Shown one piece after another: positions 20,261 to 29,577 of a DNA stretch of 64,000 nt. The position numbers and the translations under genes were made by a program. This stretch comes from Polyangia bacterium. Lineage in GTDB: Bacteria > Myxococcota_A > Polyangia > Nannocystales > Nannocystaceae. The notes below the pieces were generated by a model. It had not been told where the DNA came from and did not search any database. It was given only the letters and a program-made list of their open reading frames with translations. Position 1 is the first letter of the stretch. Each line of letters begins with the position of its first letter. Location of the stretch: contig JAUIFF010000010.1 in the NCBI GenBank assembly GCA_030429545.1, positions 62,001 to 126,000 of the forward strand, written 5' to 3'.

Positions 20261-20854
20261 TCACGACATGCTCACGCGATAGATCAGCTGCATGTCTGCG
20301 CCGCTGCCCTCACGTAAGATCTCGACCGTGCCATTGGTCCGAAACTGGTCGAGCATGGCCCGGCACGCCCCCCAAAATACGCAGTGAAACCCGCGGCTGC
20401 GCAGGATCATGGGTAGCAAGCTGGTACTCGACATCTGCAACTCACTGGTACCGGGAGCGGTGACCAGCTTGATCTCCCCGCAGTTACGCGAAGATAGAGC
20501 CCAGGCTCGCGGGGCCATCTTGAGCAGGGCTGCCGGTCCGTTTGCCCCTTCGATCCCGTCACGGGCCATGGTTGTGAGGGGTTTGAGTAACCCGCGGTCG
20601 TAGCTGTCGAACATCAGCTCGGCCCAAAAGTTGCGGGCCCCCTCCTCGCCCAAAACCATGAGCAGGGCATCACAGATGTCGAGTGTGAGCGGGACAGGGA
20701 GCCAGTCGAGGGACGATGCCTTGCGCACGCGTGTCGTTTGCTCCTCGCCGATGCGTTCGCGGATGAGGGAACCTTTACCCCCGGGAATCGCTCGGCTCCG
20801 TTTGAGGGCTACCTTGGCGTAATGGGCGCGAATTGCAGGTTGCGAGTCGGACAT
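20261..20854 (-). CDS. uncharacterised protein resembling myxobacterial DUF2378
   Basis: The protein has 197 aa. SLDWLPVPLTLDICDALLMV, then LGEEGARNFWAELMFDSYDR and a late segment RSRGFHCVFWGACRAMLDQF suggest the mostly helical family of ~200-aa proteins that is greatly expanded in myxobacteria (TIGR02265/DUF2378-like). The assignment rests on overall pattern only. It has no signal peptide or membrane helix and stands alone between the VOC gene and tex. Confidence 0.55.
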   Translation of the reverse strand: MSDSQPAIRAHYAKVALKRSRAIPGGKGSLIRERIGEEQTTRVRKASSLDWLPVPLTLDICDALLMVLGEEGARNFWAELMFDSYDRGLLKPLTTMARDGIEGANGPAALLKMAPRAWALSSRNCGEIKLVTAPGTSELQMSSTSLLPMILRSRGFHCVFWGACRAMLDQFRTNGTVEILREGSGADMQLIYRVSMS

Positions 20855-20962
20855 CAGCCCGGCGACGGTATCACAGCTACAGCGTTATGCCGGCGTGTGT
20901 ATCCACTTCATCGTGGCGGACCTGAACCCAGCTTCACGCCGGTGAAGCTCGCACCATGCACC

Positions 20963-23311
20963 TTATTTGAGCAAACGTGCGAACGGGTTGTTGGCAAAAC
21001 CACCACTTTGTTTCCCGCCCTTGGAGCCCTTGCCTTGCCTCTGGCTGTGATTTTGGCGTGGCCCTTGCCCCGATTTGTCTCGCCCCTGCTTGGGCGCGCC
21101 TGGGCGCGTTCCCTTACCTGCCCCTGAGGACATCTCTTTGCGGGCACTTAGGGCGATGCGGCCACGCTCGTGGTCGACCTCCAAAACATGCACACGCAGA
21201 CGATCACCGGCTTTCACAACCTCGTGGGGGTCACGCACAAAACGGTCGGCCAACTGTGAAATGTGGACCAATCCATCCCGATGTACACCGATGTCGACAA
21301 ATGCTCCAAAGGCGGTGACATTGGTGACGACCCCCTCGAGTTTCATGCCGACCTGCAGGTCGTCGATCGACGTGACATCCTCGCGAAATTTTGGCGGGTC
21401 AAAGCGTTCACGCGGATCTCGACCTGGCTTCTTGAGCTCCTCCACGATGTCGCGCAAAGTCGGCTCTCCGAGCCCCTCGGCGACATAACGCGAAACTTCG
21501 ATATTGCCTGCCAGCCGGGTGTTACCAACGAGGGAGGCCACATCCACCCCCATGTCCTCGGCGATCCGCCCAACCACTGGGTACCGCTCTGGGTGCACGG
21601 CCGATGCGTCGAGCGGATTTTGCCCGCGCACCCGCAAAAACCCGGCGGCCTGTTCAAACGTCCGCGGGCCAATCCCGGCGACGCTGAGCAAGCCATCGCG
21701 GCTGGCAAACGCCCCCTGTGCCTCACGGTGCGCCACAATGCTCTGGGCCGCCCGCGGGCCAATACCCGACACCCGCGACAACAACGGTGCGCTCGCAGTA
21801 TTGAGGTCGACACCGACATGGTTGACGCAGCTCTCGACAACCTGGTCGAGTTTTCGCTCCAACAGCCGTTGAAACACATCGTGTTGGTACTGTCCCACGC
21901 CAATCGCCTTGGGCTCGATCTTCACGAGTTCGGCGAGCGGATCCTGCAACCGACGGGCGATGGAAATCGCACCCCGGATCGTGACATCGAGGTCGGGGAA
22001 TTCTTTGCGGGCCACGGTCGAGGCACTGTAAACGCTCGCGCCCGCCTCATTGACCGCAACGATGGCGACATCGTCAAAGCCCTGGCCCTTGCTCGCCTTA
22101 ACCGTTGCACGTACAAATGCCTCGGTCTCGCGCCCCGCGGTCCCGTTGCCCACCGCGATCGCCTGGGGTTTGTATTTACACAAAAATGCCCGCAACTCAT
22201 GTTCGGCCCGACCCCCTGCCCCAGCCTTCGACTTGCGGGCAAACGGCGGAAAAAACGTCATGCTCTCGAGGTACTTACCGGTCGCGTCGACGGCCACGCA
22301 CTTGCAACCGGTGCGAATGCCCGGGTCGATGCCGACAACCGGCTTGCCGCCCAACGGCGGGGCCAACAGCAGGGTCCGGAGGTTGCGGGCAAACACCTCG
22401 ACCGCCTCGCGATCGGACCGCATCTTTAACTCGACCCGCAGCTCTGTTTCCAAGCTCGGCCCGAGGAGGCGCTTGAGCCCATCTAAGCTGGCCTTGGCCA
22501 GTTGCTCGGCAAACGGCGAGCGCCGGTCGAGCCCCGCCATGTGGGCGATCCGTGGCGCGACAACCTCGGGGTCAACCCAAATCCGCACCCGCAAAAACGC
22601 CTCGGCCTCGCCCCGACGGATCGCCAAAAACCGGTGCGAGGGGATCGTCGCCACAGCTTCTTCAAACGCGTAGTACTGCTCAAACTTGCTTGGCGCCCCC
22701 TCCTTGCCGAGCGCGACCTTCGAGCGGACAACACCGTCACGCATGTAGGTGTCGCGGACCATCGCCCGAATATCTGCACGCTCGGCCAGCTTCTCGGCCA
22801 CGATATCGCGGGCGCCTGCGAGGGCCGCTGCCGCGTCTTTGACCTCGCGCTCGGGGTTCACGAATTTTGCGGCCTCAGCCTCAGGGTCGCCACTGCCGGG
22901 TTGTTGCAAAATCAACGTTGCCAGCGGCAGCAGCCCCCGCTCACGCGCGATCATCCCACGGGTGCGACGTTTGGGTTTGTAGGGCAGATAAAGATCTTCG
23001 AGCGCCGACTTCGATGTACACTCATTGATTTTGCGTTCGAGCTCAGGGGTGAGCTTCTCCTGCTCGCGGATACTCGAAAGCACCGTCTCGCGGCGATTTT
23101 GCAACTCGATAAGGTAGGCGCGTCGCTCCTCGATTTGGCGGATCTGAACCTCGTCGAGCCCGCCGGTCGCCTCCTTGCGGTAGCGGGCAATAAACGGCAC
23201 CGTGGCTCCGCCGGCGAGCAGAGACACAACAGCCGTCACCCCCGGCTTGGGAAGTTGCAGATCGGCGGCGAGCGTGGGAATCGGATCGTAGGCAGCGGTC
23301 GTCGAAGTCAT
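20963..23311 (-). CDS. tex: Tex-family S1 RNA-binding transcription accessory protein
   Basis: Tex is a nucleic-acid-binding protein linked to transcription and stress or virulence gene expression. Domains in order: Tex N-terminal helical region (PFIARYRKEATGGLDEVQIR), an RNase H-like YqgF fold (VVGIDPGIRTGCKCVAVD), helix-hairpin-helix segments (LLSRVSGIGPRAAQSIVAHR) and a C-terminal S1 domain (VGMKLEGVVTNVTAFGAFVD). The tail is Gly/Lys/Gln-rich and basic. At 782 aa the length is normal. The start is the ATG at 23311 (MTSTTAAYDPIP). Confidence 0.95.
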   Translation of the reverse strand: MTSTTAAYDPIPTLAADLQLPKPGVTAVVSLLAGGATVPFIARYRKEATGGLDEVQIRQIEERRAYLIELQNRRETVLSSIREQEKLTPELERKINECTSKSALEDLYLPYKPKRRTRGMIARERGLLPLATLILQQPGSGDPEAEAAKFVNPEREVKDAAAALAGARDIVAEKLAERADIRAMVRDTYMRDGVVRSKVALGKEGAPSKFEQYYAFEEAVATIPSHRFLAIRRGEAEAFLRVRIWVDPEVVAPRIAHMAGLDRRSPFAEQLAKASLDGLKRLLGPSLETELRVELKMRSDREAVEVFARNLRTLLLAPPLGGKPVVGIDPGIRTGCKCVAVDATGKYLESMTFFPPFARKSKAGAGGRAEHELRAFLCKYKPQAIAVGNGTAGRETEAFVRATVKASKGQGFDDVAIVAVNEAGASVYSASTVARKEFPDLDVTIRGAISIARRLQDPLAELVKIEPKAIGVGQYQHDVFQRLLERKLDQVVESCVNHVGVDLNTASAPLLSRVSGIGPRAAQSIVAHREAQGAFASRDGLLSVAGIGPRTFEQAAGFLRVRGQNPLDASAVHPERYPVVGRIAEDMGVDVASLVGNTRLAGNIEVSRYVAEGLGEPTLRDIVEELKKPGRDPRERFDPPKFREDVTSIDDLQVGMKLEGVVTNVTAFGAFVDIGVHRDGLVHISQLADRFVRDPHEVVKAGDRLRVHVLEVDHERGRIALSARKEMSSGAGKGTRPGAPKQGRDKSGQGPRQNHSQRQGKGSKGGKQSGGFANNPFARLLK

Positions 23312-23592
23312 AGACAGGCCGCTGTTTGTGCCTTCACGGCCCCCCGAGTGCAAGTGGATTGTCGCGGCTGGAGCCCAAATTCCGCGCTTCTCACTCCGGC
23401 AAAACAGATCTTGTCGGGGAGATCACTTGCGCGAAGGCCGAGTCCCAGGCCCTCCACCCAAATTGTATAAACAACTAGTTTGGCATCGTGCACGAACCCC
23501 GGGTTTTCTCGCGCGTCGACGATGTGTTTGGCGAACCGAAAGCTGGACTGGAGTCTCCAACATTACGGCGTGTCGAGACAAGCCACAGGCTT

Positions 23593-24540
23593 TTAGGACC
23601 CCTCGATCACCCCACAGGCCACGCGATTTGCCGGGTCGATTCCGTGCACGATAACCGCCTGGCCCACCGGGTTTAACTCGGAATCACCGTCAGACAATAC
23701 CCATTCGTCGGTTGTCAGGCTCAAGCTACCGTTGCCATCAGCCCCGCACTCGACCACACCGACATCGCCCGCGTGGTGGGGCGCAGACTCGCCGACCTGT
23801 CCGTGCTCGCCAACTTCGTGCGGGTCCCAATGACCCTGAGCCTCCTGACCGTCGGGGCCACAACTCGTACCTGCATGTATATGCAAACCGTGGCTGCCCT
23901 CGGGGCACCCTGCCAACTCGACATCAACCGTGACCTCGCCGGTGGGCGCCTCGACAAACCGTGCTGTACCCGAGATGTCTGCTGCGGGGTTTTGGGTCAA
24001 GGTCGTCGCCACCAGATCGATGGTGCCATTGGCCGCGATGACCCCACAGCCGATCCGCTGTTTGGCGTCGAGCCCATGCAAAATCATCGCCTGACCGATC
24101 GGGTTGGAGCTCTCGCCAACCGCCAGCGTCCACTCGTCAGTGGTGATCGTGAGCGAGCCGCTCCCATCCTCGCCACAGGACAGCACCCCGACATCGCCGG
24201 CGTGGTGCGGCGCCGCCTCGCCAACTTGCCCATGAACGCCTGCCCCCAGCGGGTCCCAGTGGTCAAGCGCCTCGCTCCCGTCGCTCCCACAACTTGTACC
24301 TGCATGAATATGCAAACCGTGCTCGCCCGCGGGACAGCCCGTCACCACAAAACTCAAGGTCACCGACTCGCCGGCATTGTTGGTAAACGTTCCCCTACCC
24401 ACGAGCTCCTTGGCGGGGTTCGAGATAACCGTACTGGCGCGCAGTTGTGCCTCGGCCGACTGGGTTTGCGGGTTGGAGACACTCGAACAACCGGTCAAAA
24501 CGAGGGTTAAAAACACGGGTGATAGGGTCGTGCGATTCAT
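23593..24540 (-). CDS. lipoprotein with two tandem Cu/Zn superoxide dismutase-like domains
   Basis: This 315-aa protein begins at the ATG at 24540 with a lipobox (TLVLTGCSS). Two copies of the SodC fold follow, at about residues 45-175 and 180-315. Each has GLHIHAGTSC (paired metal-binding His), GHWDP or DHWDP, PHHAGDVGV and a final ILHG or IVHG with GCGV or ACGVI. These match the Cu/Zn ligands and the conserved C-terminal HG-x-D-x-x-R-x-x-CGV of SodC. Known SodC proteins are single-domain, so an internal duplication is notable. It probably removes superoxide at the cell surface; katG is nearby on the same strand. Confidence 0.85.
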   Translation of the reverse strand: MNRTTLSPVFLTLVLTGCSSVSNPQTQSAEAQLRASTVISNPAKELVGRGTFTNNAGESVTLSFVVTGCPAGEHGLHIHAGTSCGSDGSEALDHWDPLGAGVHGQVGEAAPHHAGDVGVLSCGEDGSGSLTITTDEWTLAVGESSNPIGQAMILHGLDAKQRIGCGVIAANGTIDLVATTLTQNPAADISGTARFVEAPTGEVTVDVELAGCPEGSHGLHIHAGTSCGPDGQEAQGHWDPHEVGEHGQVGESAPHHAGDVGVVECGADGNGSLSLTTDEWVLSDGDSELNPVGQAVIVHGIDPANRVACGVIEGS

Positions 24541-24649
24541 GGACAATTCCATTGTTGCAGAACAATCGAAAATCTGCCACCCACAATTCGATGTATATAC
24601 GACGACATCTGTCGGCGAGGACCCTGCAAACTAGGAGCCGAGCACGGGC

Positions 24650-25108
24650 TCACTGCCGCAAACACAGCTGCGCCCGGGTACTCGGCACATCGAATACGAC
24701 CGAAGCTTCACCAAACTCCACGTTATAACTCTTCTGTTCGGTAAGCGCTGGTGTTTGGCAACTTGCCTCGGCGTACCGACAGTCGGATTTGCAATTGCCC
24801 CCTTCGCGCTGCCAAATCGAGAACCGCGTTGTTATCCGAATCGTCGAGTCGACAACCTCAACGTCGCAGGAGGCATCTTGCACCTCACCACAGCCTGTCG
24901 CGTAACAAACATCTAAATCCGCTCTGACCATGAGCACGTCTCCCTGCTCATAGGCATAGACAGGCTCGGCTCCCTGCATCACCGCTGTTCGGGGCGGGGT
25001 CAGGCAAATACGCGTGGCATCGTTTTCGTAGTCGGTGACGGTGCCGCACCCCACAACCGAGATGCAGCACCATAGGACACACGAGCGCTTCACAACACGA
25101 TCATACAT
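24650..25108 (-). CDS. short Cys-rich lipoprotein, unknown function
   Basis: From the ATG at 25108 (MYDRVVKRSCVLWCCISVVG, then C) the ~152-aa protein has a short signal peptide with a lipobox-like end. The mature domain has about ten cysteines (for example DVCYATGCGEVQDASC and NCKSDCRYAEASC), which implies a disulfide-bonded periplasmic or surface protein. The start overlaps the last codons of katG by eight bases, so it may be cotranscribed. The frame is open upstream, but only as antisense-like sequence inside katG. Confidence 0.68.
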   Translation of the reverse strand: MYDRVVKRSCVLWCCISVVGCGTVTDYENDATRICLTPPRTAVMQGAEPVYAYEQGDVLMVRADLDVCYATGCGEVQDASCDVEVVDSTIRITTRFSIWQREGGNCKSDCRYAEASCQTPALTEQKSYNVEFGEASVVFDVPSTRAQLCLRQ

Positions 25109-27281
25109 CAAACCGATCGGCGTGCATGACCTTTGCCCAGGCGGCGACAAAGTCGTGGACGAACGTCTCTCGACTGTCGTCCTGGGCGTAGTACTCCGCA
25201 TATGCCCGTAAAATTGAGTTCGACCCAAACACCAGGTCGACCCGCGTCGCCGTCCATTTGACCTCGCCCGAGGCCCGGTCGCGCAGCTCGTAGAGGCCGG
25301 CCTCTTTCGGCACCCAGGTGTTCGCCATATCCGTGAGGTTGACGAAGAAGTCGGTCGTCAAAGCCCCCTCACGCTCGGTGAACACACCGTGTTTGGAGCC
25401 GCCGTGATTGACCCCAAGCACTCGCATACCGCCGATCAGTACGGTCATTTCGGGAGCGGTCAGGCCCATCAGGTGGGTCCGGTCGAGCATGTGCTCTTCG
25501 GCCCGCACGTCGCTGTCGTGCTTGAGCCAATTGCGGTAGGCATCGTGTACGGGCTCTAGGGGTGCAAACGAGTCGGCGTCGGTCATGTCGTCTGAGGCAT
25601 CGCCGCGCCCCGGCACAAACGGCACCGAGACATCAACACCGGCCGCCTTGGCAGCCTGCTCCACCCCGACGTTGCCGGCCAAAACAATTGTATCGGCAAC
25701 ACTCGCGCCCGTCTTGGCCGCGATCTGTTCGAGCACGCGAAGGACCTTCGCTAGACGTTCGGGCTCATTGCCGACCCAGTCTTTTTGTGGAGCCAGACGA
25801 ATCCGTGCCCCGTTGGCCCCGCCACGCATGTCGGTGTGGCGAAACGTCCGTGCACTGTCCCATGCAGTTGCAACCAATTCGCCAATGCTCAATCCGGCCT
25901 TGGCAATCTCGGCCTTGACGGCTTCGACATCGTAGTCGGTCTTGCCGGCCGGAACCGGATCTTGCCAAAGCAGGTCTTCCTGCGGGACATCGGGGCCAAA
26001 GTAGCGGGCCTTGGGGCCCATGTCGCGGTGGGTTAGCTTGAACCACGCGCGCGCAAATACCTGCGAGAAGTAGGCTGGATCCTTGTAAAAACGCTCGGAG
26101 ATTTTCCGGTAGGCCGGATCTTTGATCATCGCCATATCGGCGTCGGTCATGATCATGGTGGTCGTTTTCGATGTATCTGCAACGCCAACCGCCGTGTCCT
26201 CCTGCTTGAGACCAACCGGCTGCCACTGCCACGCCCCCGCGGGGCTCTTTTTGAGTTCCCACTCGTAGTTGAACAGCATGTGAAAGTAGCCGTTGTCCCA
26301 GCGGGTTGGGTGGGTTGTCCAGGCGCCTTCGAGACCGCTTGTGATGGCGTCTGGGCCTGCGCCCGTGCCGTTTTTGTTGACCCAACCCAGGCCCTGGTGC
26401 TCGACCTCGGCCGCTTCGGGGTCGGGGCCGACCAAGCCGGCATCGCCATTGCCGTGGCATTTACCAACCGTGTGGCCGCCCGCGGTCAAAGCCACGGTTT
26501 CCTCGTCGTCCATGGCCATGCGGGCAAACGTCAGCCGCACATCCTGGGCCGTGCGCAGCGGGTCCGGCTCACCGCCCACGCCCTCGGGGTTGACGTAGAT
26601 CAGACCCATCTGTACAGCCGCCAGAGGGTTCTCCAACGACTCGCGGTCCTCCCCCTCTCCGCGGTAACGCTCGGCGCCGAGCCAGGTTGTTTCGCTCCCC
26701 CAGTCGATATCTTTTTCGGGGTGCCAGATGTCCTCGCGACCAAACCCAAAGCCGAAGGTTTTGAGCCCCATCGACTCGTAGGCAATCGTCCCCGCCAAAA
26801 TGATCAAGTCGGCCCAGCTCACGCGATTGCCGTACTTCTTCTTGATCGGCCACAACAACCGCCGGGCCTTGTCGAGGTTGGCGTTGTCGGGCCACGAGTT
26901 GAGGGGGGCAAACCGCTGGTTGCCCGTGCCCCCACCCCCGCGTCCGTCGGCGATACGATAGGTCCCGGCGGCGTGCCAGGCCATGCGAATCATCAAGCCA
27001 CCGTAGTGGCCCCAGTCGGCGGGCCACCACGCCTGGCTATCGGTCATGAGCGCATGCAAGTCGGATTTGAGTGCAGCTACATCGAGTTTTTGGAGGGCTT
27101 CCCGATAGTTAAAGTCGGCGCCCAGCGGGTTGGACTTGCGGTCGTGTTGGTGGAGGATGTCGAGGTTGAGCGTTGTCGGCCACCACTGCTCGACCCCAGC
27201 TGAGACCTGGGTGTTTGCGCCGTGCCCAAACGGGCATTGGCCAGCTGAGCTGTGAGGGCTGTTTTTGCTGCTGTCGTTCAT
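25101..27281 (-). CDS. katG: catalase-peroxidase
   Basis: KatG is a heme enzyme that removes hydrogen peroxide. The 726-aa protein shows the distal site MIRMAWHAAGTYRIADGRGG, then GGTGNQRFAPLNSWPDNANL. The proximal heme ligand lies in TVALTAGGHTVGKCHG and the cross-linked Tyr region in GLIYVNPEGVGGEPDP. The start is the ATG at 27281 (MNDSSKNSPHSSAGQCPFGHG) with AAGGA upstream. The duplicated peroxidase C-terminal domain is present and full length. Confidence 0.98.
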   Translation of the reverse strand: MNDSSKNSPHSSAGQCPFGHGANTQVSAGVEQWWPTTLNLDILHQHDRKSNPLGADFNYREALQKLDVAALKSDLHALMTDSQAWWPADWGHYGGLMIRMAWHAAGTYRIADGRGGGGTGNQRFAPLNSWPDNANLDKARRLLWPIKKKYGNRVSWADLIILAGTIAYESMGLKTFGFGFGREDIWHPEKDIDWGSETTWLGAERYRGEGEDRESLENPLAAVQMGLIYVNPEGVGGEPDPLRTAQDVRLTFARMAMDDEETVALTAGGHTVGKCHGNGDAGLVGPDPEAAEVEHQGLGWVNKNGTGAGPDAITSGLEGAWTTHPTRWDNGYFHMLFNYEWELKKSPAGAWQWQPVGLKQEDTAVGVADTSKTTTMIMTDADMAMIKDPAYRKISERFYKDPAYFSQVFARAWFKLTHRDMGPKARYFGPDVPQEDLLWQDPVPAGKTDYDVEAVKAEIAKAGLSIGELVATAWDSARTFRHTDMRGGANGARIRLAPQKDWVGNEPERLAKVLRVLEQIAAKTGASVADTIVLAGNVGVEQAAKAAGVDVSVPFVPGRGDASDDMTDADSFAPLEPVHDAYRNWLKHDSDVRAEEHMLDRTHLMGLTAPEMTVLIGGMRVLGVNHGGSKHGVFTEREGALTTDFFVNLTDMANTWVPKEAGLYELRDRASGEVKWTATRVDLVFGSNSILRAYAEYYAQDDSRETFVHDFVAAWAKVMHADRFDV

Positions 27282-27617
27282 ATGTGTTCCTTGTGCGCGC
27301 GGTCGGTTGAAAAGTTGGCTGGGCTCGGCCAAGGTAGTCTCGGTCCTACACTTCGATGTAGCCAGGCTCGATTTATTGTCAAATCCCGTGGCCTGACGCA
27401 AGAGCCAAACATGGTTTGGTGCCCCCATACCAGCCGCACGACGCCACTGTTGGCCAAAGTGTGTTCACATGGGGCCTCCGGTCCCCTACCGCACAAAAAG
27501 TACAAGCACTGCTTGCGACGACAGGCCGCCAAGCTCGGGCCTGCGCAGCCGCTCTCTCAATTAATTTGGTTGCAACATCATGAAATTCCAGGTGCCCATC
27601 GAGTATTGTTGACCCGC
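27282..27617. other. intergenic region between katG and the divergent GST gene
   Basis: This 336-bp stretch separates two divergent oxidative-stress-type genes and so must hold both promoters. Frames run through it in the GST direction, but their composition is not protein-like. I see no clear OxyR- or Fur-like operator. Confidence 0.4.
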
Positions 27618-28481
27618 GTGGCACCAACACAAAAACCTCAAACAACGCTTTACCACGCACCACCTTCGTTTTATTCGCAGGTAGCCCGCCTCGTACTCGT
27701 CGAGAAGGGAGTCGCGTTTGAGCCCCGGGTCGCCGTGGCCGGCCCGCCGTTGTTTGAGACCTACAAGCCGTGGTATATGCATCTAAATCCAGGTGGCACG
27801 GTGCCCACCCTGGTTTGCGACGACACCGTCATCGCCGATTCCCGCGAGATACTCCACGAGGTCGATCGCAGGTTTGAAGGCCGCGCCCTCACGCCCGCCA
27901 ACCCACAGCAGGCCGAGGTCATGCACAGGTGGATCGAGCATGCCTACAACCTGCCTGAGCGGGTGCTTGCCTACGGTTCACCGCGGCTGCGCAAACTCGG
28001 TGCCAAGGTCAACGCCGCCCGGCGTCGCGTGTTGACACGCCAGCAGCGGCGCAACCCCGACCTCGCCGAGGCCTACGCGGCAAAAATCGCCGACATCGAG
28101 CGGTTTATGGCCGAGGCCAGCAACGCAAGCCTGGCGGTTTCGCTACAAGCACGCCTCGGGCAAACCCTCGATCGGCTCGACCGCCATCTCAGTGAACATA
28201 CATTTATTGCCGGCGATACCTATTCCCTCGCAGATGTCGTGTGGACCGTAACTGTGGCCCGGGCAATCATGCGAGGCGAGCAACCACTGACTTCCCGGAA
28301 AAACCTCGCCACGTGGTACCAGCACGTGCGCGCACGTCCATCGTTTGCCACCGCCGACATCTACGAGCAACTGACACCGTGGAAGCTTGTGCCGATCATG
28401 GCAAAAAAGTTGCGTGTGCACTTCGTTTTGCTCGTCGCAACTCTCTCCGCCATCGTTGTCCTCGCCATGCGCTGCGGCTGA
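27618..28481 (+). CDS. GST-fold protein with C-terminal membrane anchor (GDAP1-like)
   Basis: A GST N-terminal thioredoxin-like domain is visible: TTLYHAPPSFYSQVARLVLV, NPGGTVPTLVCDDTVIADSR and EILHEVDRRFEG. An all-helical C-terminal domain follows (ARLGQTLDRLDRHLSEHTFI, AGDTYSLADVVWTVTVARAI). The last ~25 residues form a hydrophobic helix (VHFVLLVATLSAIVVLAM). GST plus a tail-anchor helix and a long loop between helices is the layout of eukaryotic GDAP1 and some bacterial relatives. The likely start is the GTG at 27618 or the TTG at 27606; the frame is open upstream to 27252. The substrate is unknown. Confidence 0.8.
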   Translation: MAPTQKPQTTLYHAPPSFYSQVARLVLVEKGVAFEPRVAVAGPPLFETYKPWYMHLNPGGTVPTLVCDDTVIADSREILHEVDRRFEGRALTPANPQQAEVMHRWIEHAYNLPERVLAYGSPRLRKLGAKVNAARRRVLTRQQRRNPDLAEAYAAKIADIERFMAEASNASLAVSLQARLGQTLDRLDRHLSEHTFIAGDTYSLADVVWTVTVARAIMRGEQPLTSRKNLATWYQHVRARPSFATADIYEQLTPWKLVPIMAKKLRVHFVLLVATLSAIVVLAMRCG

Positions 28482-28486
28482 CAGCC

Positions 28487-28518
28487 AAGCCCGGGTTCGA
28501 GCAAGCCCGGGTTCGAGC
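28487..28518. repeat. 16-bp perfect tandem duplication
   Basis: AAGCCCGGGTTCGAGC occurs twice back to back just after the GST stop. It resembles a tRNA T-arm (GGTTCGAGCC), but no tRNA fold surrounds it. It may be a trace of an attachment site or simple slippage. Confidence 0.6.
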
Positions 28519-28589
28519 CGTGACGGCAACGAAGAAATCATGCATCTTCACCCGATCGAGTTGGCCAGGGTCGTTACTTCAACCGTGCG

Positions 28590-29540
28590 ATGGCGAAAAC
28601 AACCTGGCAACACTCCCAACGCTTACGCAGGCTGGCACTGATGACGATGTTCGTGACCACGGCCTGCTCGCATGCGCCCCCACCCCAAACCACACATCCC
28701 GAGACCCCAGTGGCGCCCCACAACCGCAATGGCGGGACCGAGAGCGAGCCTACAGCCTGTCCTTATAGCCATAAATATGGACCGAACGGTTGCCCAACCG
28801 ACGGCGACGGGGATGGGGTTGTCGACCATCTCGATGCCTGCCCCGACGCACCGGGTATCGAGCCCGAAGGCTGCCCGACCGACGGCGACGGGGATGGGAT
28901 TATCGACCACCTCGATACCTGCCCCAGCGCACCGGGTATCGAGCCCGAAGGTTGCCCGATTCCCGACACCGATGGCGACGGCATCCTCGACATTGACGAT
29001 CAGTGCGTGTCGGAGCCCGAGACCATGAATGGCTTTGACGATTCGGACGGATGCCCAGATGAGATTCCGCCGAGTGCCACCCACTGTTACCCAGGGAGAG
29101 TCCCTGGCATCTACTTTGGGCGGAAATACAAACCTGCATCTTGGAACACAAGTGAAGCCGCGCGCGCTGCAATCTCGAGTGCGGTCGACACAACGTCCGG
29201 AGGTACACAACGAAAACGGCTCCAACGCGCCGCTCGCATCCCGAACAAGGCGGTCCCAGTGCTTGCACGAGCGGGCGTTATCCTCAATGAATTTCCCGGG
29301 ATTGTGATCGAAATCAGTGGCCACACCGACAACCGTGAGGGACGTGACGAACGCGAGCGCGAGGTGATTGGCCTCGCGCGTGCGCAGGTCGTTCGCGCCT
29401 ATCTCATCGACGTCCACGGCATCGAGCCAACGCGTATCCACACCCGCACTGCCGGCTCGAGTCAACCCATCGACGATAACAGCACGACGCCCGGCCGCGA
29501 GCACAACCGCCGTGTTGACTTCAAGGTTTTGACGCAATGA
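28590..29540 (+). CDS. OmpA-family lipoprotein with calcium-binding (TSP3-like) repeats
   Basis: This 316-aa surface protein has a signal with twin Arg and lipobox (RLRRLALMTMFVTTAC). After a Pro/Thr-rich linker, three acidic repeats of the type CPTDGDGDGVVDHLDACPDA, with DTDGDGILDIDDQC, resemble thrombospondin type 3 calcium-binding repeats. The C-terminal OmpA-like peptidoglycan-binding domain has VIEISGHTDNREGRDERERE, ARAQVVRAYLIDVHGI and PGREHNRRVDFKVL. It probably links the outer membrane to the cell wall. An internal ATG at 28641 is a weaker start because it leaves too short a signal. Confidence 0.9.
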   Translation: MAKTTWQHSQRLRRLALMTMFVTTACSHAPPPQTTHPETPVAPHNRNGGTESEPTACPYSHKYGPNGCPTDGDGDGVVDHLDACPDAPGIEPEGCPTDGDGDGIIDHLDTCPSAPGIEPEGCPIPDTDGDGILDIDDQCVSEPETMNGFDDSDGCPDEIPPSATHCYPGRVPGIYFGRKYKPASWNTSEAARAAISSAVDTTSGGTQRKRLQRAARIPNKAVPVLARAGVILNEFPGIVIEISGHTDNREGRDEREREVIGLARAQVVRAYLIDVHGIEPTRIHTRTAGSSQPIDDNSTTPGREHNRRVDFKVLTQ

Positions 29541-29577
29541 GGTCGACGGTAGCAGCAAAATTCCGTACAGGTACAAC

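Noticed and set aside
28487..28518. tRNA or attachment site at the GGTTCGAGCC words
   Set aside because: No acceptor, D or anticodon arms can be built around them and no integrase is nearby; left as a tandem duplication.
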